A DNA stretch of 64,000 nucleotides, from NCBI RefSeq assembly GCF_040932035.1, contig NZ_JBFRBB010000001.1, positions 124,001 to 188,000 on the forward strand, written 5' to 3'. Source of the DNA: Hoeflea_A sp040932035. GTDB taxonomy: Bacteria > Pseudomonadota > Alphaproteobacteria > Rhizobiales > Rhizobiaceae. The notes beneath the pieces are model-generated. The model did no database searches. It was given only the letters and a program-made list of their open reading frames with translations, and had not been told where the DNA came from. Positions 17,411 through 25,709 of this stretch are shown here, piece by piece. The position numbers and the translations under genes were made by a program. The first letter of the stretch is position 1. Every line of letters begins with the position of its first letter.

Positions 17411-18034
17411 ATGGTCCTGCCACACAAGCTCATATTGGCCTCCGGGTCTCCTCGCAGGCTCGAATTGCTCAAGCAGGCCGGCATCGAGCCCGATCATCTG
17501 TTGCCGACCGATGTGGACGAGACGCCCGGCAAATCCGAGCATCCGCGTACGCTCGCGCGGCGTCTGTGCCGCGAAAAGGCCGAGACCGCCCGCAAGGTCC
17601 TGAAGGGCGATCCGAAATGGCCTAACCGCTATATACTGGCTGCCGACACGGTGGTTGCCGTCGGCAGGCGCGTTCTCGACAAGGCCGAACTCATCAATGA
17701 CGCCTCGAATGCGCTCCACCATCTTTCGGGGCGAACGCACCGGGTCTATACGGGCCTTTGCCTGGTTACGCCGAATGACAGTTTCCGTCAGAAGCTTGTT
17801 GAAACGCGGGTGCGCTTCAAGCGGCTGTCGCGCATGGAGGTCGAAAGCTATCTCGCCTCGGGCCAGTGGCGCGGCAAGGCCGGCGGCTACGCCATTCAGG
17901 GGCTTGCCGGAAGTTTCGTCGCCAAGCTCGTCGGGTCCTACAGCAACGTTGTTGGCCTGCCGCTGCTCGAAACCGTCAATCTTCTGAGCGGCGAAGGCTA
18001 TGACGTCCATGCCGGCTGGTTGCGTATGGGTTAG
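17411..18034 (+). CDS. maf: Maf-family nucleoside triphosphate pyrophosphatase
   Basis: A 207-residue house-cleaning enzyme that hydrolyses non-canonical or modified nucleoside triphosphates to monophosphate and pyrophosphate. The signature ASGSPRRLELL is at residues 9-19, DVDET follows, and YILAADTVVAVGRRVLDKA carries the catalytic Asp. LSGRTHRVYTGLCLV and YAIQGLAG complete the family pattern. Lies between infA and yacG as in other Hyphomicrobiales. Which nucleotide is preferred is not evident. Confidence 0.93.
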   Translation: MVLPHKLILASGSPRRLELLKQAGIEPDHLLPTDVDETPGKSEHPRTLARRLCREKAETARKVLKGDPKWPNRYILAADTVVAVGRRVLDKAELINDASNALHHLSGRTHRVYTGLCLVTPNDSFRQKLVETRVRFKRLSRMEVESYLASGQWRGKAGGYAIQGLAGSFVAKLVGSYSNVVGLPLLETVNLLSGEGYDVHAGWLRMG

Positions 18035-18046
18035 AGAGCCGAAGCC

Positions 18047-18259
18047 ATGACGGAACGAAAATCCACGTCCAGCAATGTCGAGCCGTTGAGGAAAACAAGG
18101 CCCTGTCCCGAATGCGGCCGGCCGTCGGTGCGTTCGAGTTATCCGTTCTGTTCGGAGCGCTGCCGCAATATCGATCTAAACCGCTGGCTGACCGGCTCCT
18201 ACGCCATTCCGGTGACCGAAGAAGAGGAAAATCTCAACCCTTCCGAAGACGGCGATTGA
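18047..18259 (+). CDS. yacG: DNA gyrase inhibitor YacG
   Basis: A 70-residue zinc-finger protein; E. coli YacG binds GyrB and blocks DNA binding by gyrase. The four zinc ligands are in CPECGRP and CSERCRNIDLNRWLTGSYAIP. The N-terminal Ser-rich tail is short and the C-terminus acidic (EEEENLNPSEDGD). It starts 12 bases after maf, so it is likely cotranscribed. Confidence 0.93.
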   Translation: MTERKSTSSNVEPLRKTRPCPECGRPSVRSSYPFCSERCRNIDLNRWLTGSYAIPVTEEEENLNPSEDGD

Positions 18260-18331
18260 GCCTGCCAGACCGGCTCTGAGTTGCGGCCAAATCACTCCGC
18301 CAAAAAACCGTGACATTCCTGTCAAAATCGT

Positions 18332-18360
18332 CTGGACACTGCCAGCGGACATGCTATAAC
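18332..18360 (+). promoter_or_regulatory. Probable promoter of tRNA-Phe
   Basis: CTGGAC (18332-18337) and TATAAC (18355-18360) are separated by 17 bases, giving a start site near 18367, about 47 bases before the tRNA. Confidence 0.5.
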
Positions 18361-18413
18361 CCGGCTCGCCTGATCGGGGCTGCCAACATTTCCCGGTCGC
18401 TTGAAAGGCCGAT

Positions 18414-18489
<76 letters not shown>

Positions 18490-18804
18490 TTTTTCCAAAA
18501 GTCCTTCCCGAAAATTTTTAACAATCGAGCCGCAGCGCGTTCCTACACGCGATCGTAAGGCAATGCTATTGCCGCCACGTTTGAAAAACGGCCCACGGTT
18601 TGTCGAGACAGCCGAATCCGAATTCGAGGCGTAAACCCGCCGTCTGCAGACCCGTCGCAAAAGCTTTTGTCGGCTGTACGGATTAACTTCCGACTGCGGA
18701 CCGGGCACGAAACACCCGTGTCCCCACACAAATTCTGTTGCGATCTACGTGGAAAAATACAGCCTGTCGTATGCAGCCATATGCCTACGAAAGGTGCGTT
18801 AGTA
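18490..18804. other. Gene-free stretch after tRNA-Phe
   Basis: About 315 bases in which I see no supported gene, RNA or clear hairpin. It must contain the promoter of the EF-hand gene starting at 18805, but no convincing pair of boxes stands out. Confidence 0.4.
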
Positions 18805-19596
18805 ATGACCAAAAAAACCGAAATGATCAAAGTACGCGTTTCTCCCGAGTTGAAGGAAAAAGTCAACGAAGTCACAAGGAAGCGCGGCCAATCGACCAGC
18901 ACGCTCATCAGGCAGTTTTTGCTGCGTGAGGTTTCTCAAGGCGCCGCCGGCGGGACCGTGCCTTTTGTGTCACTGGCGAAATCGCGCCGTTTGATGACTT
19001 CCCGTCTGTCGGCTGCGACGATTGTCTCATTGGCGCTGTGCTTCAACATAGCAACGCAGCGCCAGGTTATGGCAAAACCGTCCCTCAAGGATGCATTCAC
19101 GCAGATGGATATGAATTCAGACGGCTTCATCACGAGGAAGGAATATGACGAATTCGTCAAAATGCCGATGACCGGCATGGACGACGACGCGCTCGGCGAC
19201 ATGGAGATGCCCGAGGAGTGCGAGGACGACTTCGACGCGTCCATGGCCGGTCCGTTGGATGAATTCGTCGCCATGGATGAAAACAAGGACGGCAAGGTTG
19301 AATACCAGGAACTGCTGAATGCATTTATTGCGAAGTTCAAGGCTGCCGATGCCGACGCAAGCGGCTATCTGGACAGTGCCGAATATGTAGATCTTTTCGC
19401 GATGGACGATATGGCCATCAGTGATGAATGCATGGAGGCTCTGGGTGAGGAGCACTTTGACGATGAGGACAGCAGCTTGAACCTTCCGGACGAAAGCAAA
19501 CAGAAGTTTTCGGATCTGGATGAGAACAGTGACGGGAAGATATCGCTCACCGAATATTTGGATAACAACTCTATGTTCGGCTTTGGACCCAAATAA
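18805..19596 (+). CDS. Ribbon-helix-helix / EF-hand fusion protein
   Basis: A 263-residue protein of unusual make-up. Residues 1-45 (MIKVRVSPELKEKVNEVTRKRGQSTS...LIRQFLLREV in part) look like a ribbon-helix-helix DNA-binding domain. Residues ~66-85 (LSAATIVSLALCFNIATQ) form one hydrophobic segment. Four EF-hand loops follow at 102-113, 158-169, 182-193 and 239-250, each starting DxNxDG or DxDxSG and ending in Glu, separated by acidic linkers. Either it is a membrane-anchored regulator with cytoplasmic RHH and periplasmic calcium-binding part, or the EF-hand part is a separate exported protein starting at the Met codon at 18994 (MTSRLSAATIV...). The latter lacks a ribosome site. It lies upstream of the secretion cluster. 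Confidence 0.75.
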   Translation: MTKKTEMIKVRVSPELKEKVNEVTRKRGQSTSTLIRQFLLREVSQGAAGGTVPFVSLAKSRRLMTSRLSAATIVSLALCFNIATQRQVMAKPSLKDAFTQMDMNSDGFITRKEYDEFVKMPMTGMDDDALGDMEMPEECEDDFDASMAGPLDEFVAMDENKDGKVEYQELLNAFIAKFKAADADASGYLDSAEYVDLFAMDDMAISDECMEALGEEHFDDEDSSLNLPDESKQKFSDLDENSDGKISLTEYLDNNSMFGFGPK

Positions 19597-19704
19597 AGCA
19601 GTCTGGACGCCAAACTCGGCGTTCTTTCGTGACCCGGCCAGGTGCGGCGTTGAGGTTTGGAGGCGGCACGCCGTCCATAAACGGATGCTGGTTTTAGATA
19701 GGTT

Positions 19705-20220
19705 CTATACCGGAAATTCGTATTTCAGGATCAGCGTCCAGGCCTGATGGTTGATATCTTCGATTGTCTTTATCGATTCCCGGATCTTTTCCATCTCTGA
19801 CGCATCGAGATCCTGCGTCTTGCCGATCTTGATACCGCTCTTGGTGTCGGCAATGCGCATCAGGATCGTCTTTGCATGCTTGCCCTCGTCGTCAAACGAA
19901 TAGAGACAATGGTTGTAGCGGTTCTTGTGTCGTAACACTTTGACCATTTCATGCGTCAGCGACAGGATTTCCTCCTTTGCCGATGGTTTGGTGCGGCCCA
20001 TTTTTGCCAACCGGTCAACAAGATCCAGCCTGGCCCTGGTCGTATTCAACGTGAGAAAGATGACGGTCGCCGTTTCCTTGTCGACGCCCGCAAGGCCGGC
20101 AATGAAATGTATGAGCAGCGTCTCGGTATTTGTCCACGAGTAGTTCATCTGCCCGACGAGCAGTAAAATGTTCTGAAATTCTCTGGACAGCACCTGTGGC
20201 TGTGTTTCGGCGTCAGTCAT
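19705..20220 (-). CDS. Hypothetical protein (171 aa)
   Basis: A soluble, mainly helical protein with no family I recognise. From the ATG giving MTDAETQPQVLSREFQNILLLVGQMNYSWTN it reads 171 residues; a GTG at 20271 would add 17 residues and leave only 12 bases to the regulator gene before it. Features include a long amphipathic helix (FLTLNTTRARLDLVDRLAKM) and HRKN-type basic/aromatic patch (VLRHKNRYNHCLYSF). It lies directly downstream of, and in the same direction as, the LuxR-type regulator, so the two are probably one transcript. Confidence 0.6.
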   Translation of the reverse strand: MTDAETQPQVLSREFQNILLLVGQMNYSWTNTETLLIHFIAGLAGVDKETATVIFLTLNTTRARLDLVDRLAKMGRTKPSAKEEILSLTHEMVKVLRHKNRYNHCLYSFDDEGKHAKTILMRIADTKSGIKIGKTQDLDASEMEKIRESIKTIEDINHQAWTLILKYEFPV

Positions 20221-20283
20221 CTCATCGTGACCATCAATGTTGGGGTGCTCAAAATTCAAGGCCTGGTGCACCCCGTTTCGTGT

Positions 20284-21057
20284 CTAAACTGTCCCCGCCG
20301 CCTTTGCTTCGCGGAGATCTATCTTGTCCAGATAGATTGCCGCCGCCTCCGTTCTGTTGCTCACACCCATTTTTGCGATGATGTGATGCATGTGCAGCTT
20401 GATCGTGTGTTCGGACAATTCGAGCTCCGCTGCGATAAGCTTGTTCTGATAACCCTTGGCGACCAGTTTCAGCACATCGATTTCACGCGCGGTAAGCTTG
20501 TCTGCCGATGAGGCCGCTTGCGTCTGCTGTCGCTTCTGACTGCCGTTTTCCTTTGTTTGCGTTGCGCCGTTTGTGTCCGCACCGTTGTGACCGGCCTGGC
20601 TCGCGGCGAGGAATTGCGGAGGTATGTATTCCCCCCCGTTGATCATCAGTTGAACCGCGGAAAGCCAGATATCGAGCCGCATATTCATCGGAAGGAAGCT
20701 CTGGATGACGCCTTGCAACCCGGAATCATGTATATAGCCGGTCAGCAAATCCGGCTTGTTGAAAGCCACGCAAAATACCTGCGAGGGGAAACAGTCCCGC
20801 AGTTGCACCAGGTGTGACGGCGCTTGCGCGCACATGGTTTCATCAATGATAACAAGATCTGCGCGATGACGGACGTTGTCGATGTCTTCGAATAGCAGTT
20901 TGAAGTCACTGTACCGAACGACATCGAGGCCGCCGATTTCATGCTTCAGCGCGGTCTCAATGCACTCCGCGAAATTGTGGTGTGGTCCCACAAAAACCAC
21001 GGCCCTTTGATGCAACTCCATACTCAGGCCCCCATAGGTCTCGCTTACTAGACTCAT
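20284..21057 (-). CDS. LuxR-type response regulator
   Basis: A 257-residue regulator with an N-terminal receiver-like domain (residues ~15-135) and a C-terminal LuxR/FixJ helix-turn-helix (ADKLTAREIDVLKLVAKGYQNKLIAAELELSEHTIKLHMHHIIAKMGVSNRTEAAAIYL in the last 75 residues). The receiver keeps an Asp in LVIIDETM but lacks a clear acidic pair at the start (VVFVGPHHN), so classical phosphorylation is doubtful. A Gln/Thr-rich linker joins the domains. GGGAGG precedes the ATG. It is transcribed away from the secretion-substrate gene across an AT-rich gap, a typical place for its target. No kinase gene is adjacent. Confidence 0.85.
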   Translation of the reverse strand: MSLVSETYGGLSMELHQRAVVFVGPHHNFAECIETALKHEIGGLDVVRYSDFKLLFEDIDNVRHRADLVIIDETMCAQAPSHLVQLRDCFPSQVFCVAFNKPDLLTGYIHDSGLQGVIQSFLPMNMRLDIWLSAVQLMINGGEYIPPQFLAASQAGHNGADTNGATQTKENGSQKRQQTQAASSADKLTAREIDVLKLVAKGYQNKLIAAELELSEHTIKLHMHHIIAKMGVSNRTEAAAIYLDKIDLREAKAAGTV

Positions 21058-21825
21058 CTCTACCTCCCGTAAAAGGCGTTACAACTCGATGTATTTCAGG
21101 GGGCACGGAAACACATAGATGGTAAATATCTGCCTTCAGGTTTAAATCAAATACTATCAATAATTGTGTCAATTGTAAATACATTGATATGTATCATTAA
21201 AATTGCATATATAAATTTCTTCTACAGATTTATTCTATTTTACATTTAAAAGATGGTGATCAGAATGAAAATTTAAGCGGGTTTTCAATTATATATTTGA
21301 TCAAGCCTGAACTATATTGTTTTGCTAAGGGTTTGAATTTCTAACAAAAAATCAGCGCTCCTTTTGTATCTCCCCTATTTCAGCTTTTCTCGGCCAACTG
21401 GAAACAACTACAAAAACCGCACATCAATATCCATGGCGGAGCTCATAAACACAGAGAGCTAGTAGCAATTTACAGCTATCCAGCGAATTCAAAAGTAAAC
21501 AAAATGTAAACGACCGCAGCCGTGCGGAAATCAAGGCAACTGGAGCAATTGATCACGGCAAATGGCGACGAAGTCGCTGTTTGGCGAGGTGAATCCTTTT
21601 GCCTGATTTTGTCTGTCGGCGGTCTGGAACAGTGAAAGGAGGCATGGGGTGCCATCGGGCTCAGGTGCAGAAACCCGGTTCAGTAGAGGTTTCGCTTGGG
21701 CAACAACCCGAATGGCCGTTCCAACATCAACCGGACGCAAGTCCATCTTCAAAGCAAGACAGCTAAGTACCGCTTTTTTAGAAGAGTAGCGGTGAGGCTG
21801 TCCCACGTAATGTGAGGACAAAGTC
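21058..21825. other. Long AT-rich regulatory region between LuxR regulator and exoprotein genes
   Basis: About 770 bases between divergent genes. Roughly 21090-21500 is very AT-rich; the remainder returns to normal composition. Two dyads lie close together near the regulator (listed separately). A minus-strand open frame at 21531-21827 has no ribosome site or recognisable product and overlaps the exoprotein start, so it is not called. Confidence 0.55.
21162..21196. promoter_or_regulatory. Pair of dyads upstream of the LuxR-type gene
   Basis: AATTG-TGT-CAATT (21162-21174) and TGATA-TG-TATCA (21185-21196) are perfect inverted repeats spaced about two turns of helix centre to centre. They lie 105-140 bases before the regulator start and in the shared gap with the exoprotein operon. 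Likely operator sites, possibly for the LuxR-type protein itself. Confidence 0.45.
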
Positions 21826-23352
21826 ATGTCTAAACGTAAAGCTTATTGGTGGGATAATCAGAATCAGCACCAGGGCCAGCACGAATATCAAGGCCAAAAA
21901 CAGAAAGAGATGCAAAAGCAGGCCCAGAAGGAAATGCAGATGCAGTCCCAACGGGAGCAGCAGCAGCAGGGCCAGGATCAGGGCCAGGGTCAGGATCAAT
22001 GGCAGGGCCAGTACAGTAAGAACTACAACAGCAATGGCAACTACAACAAGAACTACAACAAGAGTTCTTCTGACAGCCATAGTGGTAGCCACTCGCACAG
22101 CGGCAGCTATGCCAAGAGCGGTAGCTACAACAAGACCGATGTCGATGTCGATATCAAGCTGAAGCTCGATAATCCGACTGACAACGATTATGCTGATATC
22201 GATGTATCAAAGGGTGGAAATGTCGATACCCTTTTGGTCAACAAAAACGGCGATATCAACTACAACCCCGGTGATGATGTGTCGTTCGATGACATCCTCA
22301 ACGGTGCGCTCAATGGCAAGGGCAATGACAGCGCCAATGTCTTCAGCCAGACCAACACGCTGACCGACAACGATACGCTGAAAAACCCGCAAGTCCACAA
22401 CGACGGTAACTTCCAGCAAAACGGCAACGCCAAGGGTGGCAAAGCCTATGCTGATGAAGGCATCGATGCCGGCGGAAACGGCGGTGAAGGCGGTGATAAG
22501 GCCAAGGCCAAGGGCGGCGACGGCGCCGATGGCGGCCACGCGATCGGTGGTCTGGCAGCGGCAGTCGGTGTTGGCGGTGGCGCCCAAGGCGGCGGCGCAT
22601 CAGGCACAGGCGTAGGCCTCGGTGCACTGGGTGTCGGTGTTGGCGTTGGCGGTGATTCCGATAAGACCGGCGACGGCGGTAACGCCAAGGGCGGCAAGGC
22701 CAAGGGTGAAGGCGGCGACGGCGGCGATTCCGATGCCGACGGCGGCGACGCAGGCGCGATTGCGCTTTCCAAGGCCTATGCCGATTCCGATGGCGGCGGC
22801 TGGTGGAAGTACCACAAGCCTGGCGGCGACGATGCCGAAGCCAAGTCTCTTGCTGCAGCAAAGGCAAAAGGCGGCGACGGCGGAAAAGCCGGCGGCGACA
22901 ATGACGGCGGCAATGGCAAAGCCTATGCTACCGGCGGCAAAGGTGGCGACGGCGGCGATTCCAATGGCGGCGACGGCCTCGGTGCAGGCCTGGCCAAGGG
23001 CGCTGGTGTTGGTATCGGCAAGGCCATGGGTGGCGATGCCACAGGTGGCGATGGCTATGGCGGCATAGCAGTTTCCAAGGGTATCGCCGGTAATGGCGGT
23101 AACGGCGGAAATGGCCAGGCTGTCAATGGCGACGGCGGTGCCGGCGGAGCCGGTGGCATGTGGGGATCACACAATGGTGATGATTCCTTCGTGAACGGGC
23201 TTTCACAGGCTTCTGCTGACGCTATTATTGATACCACAGCGTTCAACCAGAGCATCGTGATGGGTGCCAACATCCTCGGCAACACCGTCGACATGACGGT
23301 CGTAGGCGGAAACTACAACCAGACGCTTACGGGCGAGGACGACTCTGGCTAA
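21826..23352 (+). CDS. Gln/Gly-rich putative type I secreted exoprotein
   Basis: A 508-residue low-complexity protein without an N-terminal signal peptide. Residues ~14-65 are Gln-rich (QREQQQQGQDQGQGQDQWQGQ), ~66-105 Ser/Tyr/Asn/His-rich, and ~105-200 hold Asp-rich strands with the motif FSQTNTLTDNDTL. Residues ~200-455 are Gly/Asp/Ala repeats (GGDGGKAGGDNDGGNGKAYATGG style), and the end has FNQSIVMGANILGNTVDMTVVGGNYNQTLTGEDDSG. AGGA lies before the ATG. Being followed by a second repeat protein sharing its motif and by an ABC exporter and adaptor, it is probably secreted by the type I route. Gly/Asp repeats suggest a calcium-binding or gel-forming matrix protein; the exact role is inferred. 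Confidence 0.8.
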   Translation: MSKRKAYWWDNQNQHQGQHEYQGQKQKEMQKQAQKEMQMQSQREQQQQGQDQGQGQDQWQGQYSKNYNSNGNYNKNYNKSSSDSHSGSHSHSGSYAKSGSYNKTDVDVDIKLKLDNPTDNDYADIDVSKGGNVDTLLVNKNGDINYNPGDDVSFDDILNGALNGKGNDSANVFSQTNTLTDNDTLKNPQVHNDGNFQQNGNAKGGKAYADEGIDAGGNGGEGGDKAKAKGGDGADGGHAIGGLAAAVGVGGGAQGGGASGTGVGLGALGVGVGVGGDSDKTGDGGNAKGGKAKGEGGDGGDSDADGGDAGAIALSKAYADSDGGGWWKYHKPGGDDAEAKSLAAAKAKGGDGGKAGGDNDGGNGKAYATGGKGGDGGDSNGGDGLGAGLAKGAGVGIGKAMGGDATGGDGYGGIAVSKGIAGNGGNGGNGQAVNGDGGAGGAGGMWGSHNGDDSFVNGLSQASADAIIDTTAFNQSIVMGANILGNTVDMTVVGGNYNQTLTGEDDSG

Positions 23353-23368
23353 GCCTAAATGACAACTG

Positions 23369-23402
23369 CGGAGCCGGGCATTTTGTCCGGCTCCGTTTTT
23401 TT
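23369..23402 (+). terminator. Rho-independent terminator after the Gln/Gly-rich gene
   Basis: Perfect stem CGGAGCCGG/CCGGCTCCG with a nine-base loop followed by seven T. It should end or attenuate transcription of the first exoprotein gene and so raise its output relative to the genes behind it. Confidence 0.85.
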
Positions 23403-23485
23403 GTTCACGGGCCGGTGTCAGATAACCGACCTGAATGCATATCCCGCAATAACGATGGGCCACAACGAAATCGGGAGGCTGAACT

Positions 23486-25465
23486 GTGTCTATGGATCCT
23501 GTCACGGAAGCAATTGCTCACTTCATCGGCGTCTTCAATCTCATTGTCGAACAGCAACGGGGCCGGATCGACTATGACGAATTCTCGGCTCAACTGAAAG
23601 AAGCGCGGGAGGACCCCGAACTTCACGATGTCAGCGTCAAGATCATGGCGCCGCACAAGTTGGAGGATTTCGAACCGCACGTGAACTACATGCCGAAGCC
23701 GGTGGATCTTGAAGAGGTGTTTATTCCTGTCCTGAGCAATGAATTTTTCCAGCTTCCGTTTTCCGAGATCGGTGAATACTACGAATTGCTTCAGCCCCAT
23801 TATTTCATTGCACCGCATTTTTCATTTGCACGATTTTCATTCGAATTCGTCGTTCCTCCGGCAAACTCCATTGCCGTTCTGTCACAACAGACCAACAGGC
23901 TGACGGATAACGACTACTTGAATATGCCCGAGGTCGAAGTCGAGACGATCGCCGTGGAGAAACTGAAGGCGGGTCAGGACTGGCTGGAAAAATCGGCCGC
24001 CGAGCTCGATCCGATCGGATACCTTGGCATGCCGGGCTCCGAGGAAGCCATCGGCGAGATCATCGATCAGGCCGTGAGTGCCATGGATGATGCTGCCGGG
24101 CAGGCAGGCAGCAACCTGGTGGCCACCGGCGAGGACATGATCGGTGTGCACGTCAACGGCACCGTCGCAGACGAAGCTCCGAAACTATCAGATTACCTGA
24201 AACAGGAAGAAGAAGAGGAAGAGGAGACTGAAGGCGTCAGCTATATGGCGGGCGAAGGAGAAATCCAGCCGGTTCCCCTGCTCGATCTGGATGCCGGCGG
24301 CAATAAGCTTGCCAATGAGGCCTATATCGCCTCTGTCTGGGTGGACGCGCCTGTATTCGCGGCGATGGGCAATGCCGTCTCCCTCAACATCATCAGTCAG
24401 ACCAATGTCTGGTATGACGTTGACAGCATCGCCGGCGCTTTTTCCGGGCTGCATGATCCTCTGGCAGCGGCGACGAAAGCATTCAACATCGCCTCGTTCA
24501 CCATTGAATCGACCTCAACGGATGCCGAAGACGGAGCTGTAAGCGGAGGCTTCCCCGAATTCTGGTCCGTCACCCGCATGGAAGGCAATGTCGTCCTGTT
24601 GAACTGGATGGAGCAGATCAATCTGGTCTCCGACAACGACGTGACCGTGCTGTCGTCTTCAGGTTCGGAAGCCTATCTGCAGATCGGCGAAAACACAGCC
24701 TTCAACGGATTTTCGCTGGTCGAACTCGGTTTCCACTACGATCTGATCGTAATCGGCGGCAATATCTACAACGCCAATATTATCAGCCAGTCCAACGTAC
24801 TGTTTGATAGCGATTATGTGTCAGCCCTCGGTGAATTCGGAACCTCCTGGAATGGCCAGTTGTCGACGAACGGCAACCTCCTGTGGAACCAGGCGAGCAT
24901 CAAGACGATCGGTGAGACGACCTATGAGGCAATGACCGACGCCTATGCGCAAACCGCTCAGAAACTGAAGGACGGCAATGATACAATAACGAACGGCGTT
25001 CTGACGGACGCGCTTTTTGCCGGGACCGGGGCGCTGAGTGTTCTCTATATCGAGGGAAGCCTTCTGGACTTGCAGTATATTAGCCAGAAGAACGTATTGG
25101 GCGACGCAGACCAGATCGCAATGGTTGCCTCCGGTCTCGCCGGCGACACGCAAACCCAGTGGCAGTTGGACGCCGGCGGCAACGAACTCATCAACATCGC
25201 ATCCATCGTTGATGTCGGTGTCGATTCAACGGTCTATGTGGACGGCGAAGTTTATTCCGAAGCTTTCCTTTACCAGGCGGAACTGGTTTCCGACGACCCC
25301 TTGGCGGCTGCCGGTGACCCGGAAGCCCTGGCCGGTGAAGCTGTGCTTTTCCTGGCGGATGGCATGCTCGATCCGGAAGGACAGCAACAGGAAGAATCTG
25401 TGATCAAGCCCGTCGAGCCGCAGGACCCCGGTCAGGCAGATGTCATGCAGACCATGCTCGCATAA
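23486..25465 (+). CDS. Repeat exoprotein with SQ-x-N...D-x-D motifs
   Basis: A 659-residue acidic protein without signal peptide. From residue ~130 it carries repeats of the form I/L-SQ-x-N-x-L/W-x-D-x-D: LSQQTNRLTDNDYL, IISQTNVWYDVDSI, WMEQINLVSDNDVTV, IISQSNVLFDSDYV and YISQKNVLGDADQI. These alternate with a second element like DAGGNKLANEAYI, STNGNLLWNQASI and DAGGNELINIASI. An acidic run (QEEEEEEETEG) is near residue 240. The same SQTN...TDND motif occurs once in the upstream exoprotein. The pattern suggests a beta-solenoid or amyloid-like strand repeat, perhaps calcium-binding through DxD. Next to an ABC exporter, it is probably a type I substrate; C-terminal secretion signals have no fixed sequence. 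Confidence 0.75.
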   Translation: MSMDPVTEAIAHFIGVFNLIVEQQRGRIDYDEFSAQLKEAREDPELHDVSVKIMAPHKLEDFEPHVNYMPKPVDLEEVFIPVLSNEFFQLPFSEIGEYYELLQPHYFIAPHFSFARFSFEFVVPPANSIAVLSQQTNRLTDNDYLNMPEVEVETIAVEKLKAGQDWLEKSAAELDPIGYLGMPGSEEAIGEIIDQAVSAMDDAAGQAGSNLVATGEDMIGVHVNGTVADEAPKLSDYLKQEEEEEEETEGVSYMAGEGEIQPVPLLDLDAGGNKLANEAYIASVWVDAPVFAAMGNAVSLNIISQTNVWYDVDSIAGAFSGLHDPLAAATKAFNIASFTIESTSTDAEDGAVSGGFPEFWSVTRMEGNVVLLNWMEQINLVSDNDVTVLSSSGSEAYLQIGENTAFNGFSLVELGFHYDLIVIGGNIYNANIISQSNVLFDSDYVSALGEFGTSWNGQLSTNGNLLWNQASIKTIGETTYEAMTDAYAQTAQKLKDGNDTITNGVLTDALFAGTGALSVLYIEGSLLDLQYISQKNVLGDADQIAMVASGLAGDTQTQWQLDAGGNELINIASIVDVGVDSTVYVDGEVYSEAFLYQAELVSDDPLAAAGDPEALAGEAVLFLADGMLDPEGQQQEESVIKPVEPQDPGQADVMQTMLA

Positions 25466-25623
25466 CGCAAAGAGGGGAATTCCAGAAACAGCAGCAGCAA
25501 CCACAGTTGGCGGAAAATCGACCTTTTTGGCCAGGCGCGTCGCCGGGCACGGATGTGGAAGCATCGAGCATGAGGCGAGGTTAATCGGTTGATTTTCCCC
25601 ACCCGATCCCAAGGGAGGGAACG

Positions 25624-25652
25624 TTGAATTCAGCTTGTATACGCTTTGTAAA
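25624..25652 (+). promoter_or_regulatory. Possible promoter of the exporter operon
   Basis: TTGAAT (25624-25629) and TGTAAA (25647-25652), 17 bases apart, lie about 60 bases before the exporter start. A separate promoter would fit the terminator and the gap upstream, but the match is modest. Confidence 0.3.
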
Positions 25653-25709
25653 ATTGTCAGCGCCGACTGCCCTCAATCGCAGTAGCTACGGCCAGTGGAG
25701 GGCAGGGAC

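Noticed and set aside
21531..21827. 98-codon minus-strand frame upstream of the Gln/Gly-rich gene
   Set aside because: No ribosome site, no family resemblance, and it overlaps the exoprotein ribosome site and start.
22343..22867. Arg/His-rich minus-strand frame and the repeated GGC-GG-GA DNA as a possible CRISPR or gene
   Set aside because: The repeats are codon-level glycine repeats of the plus-strand protein, irregular in length and without spacers; the minus frame is their shadow.
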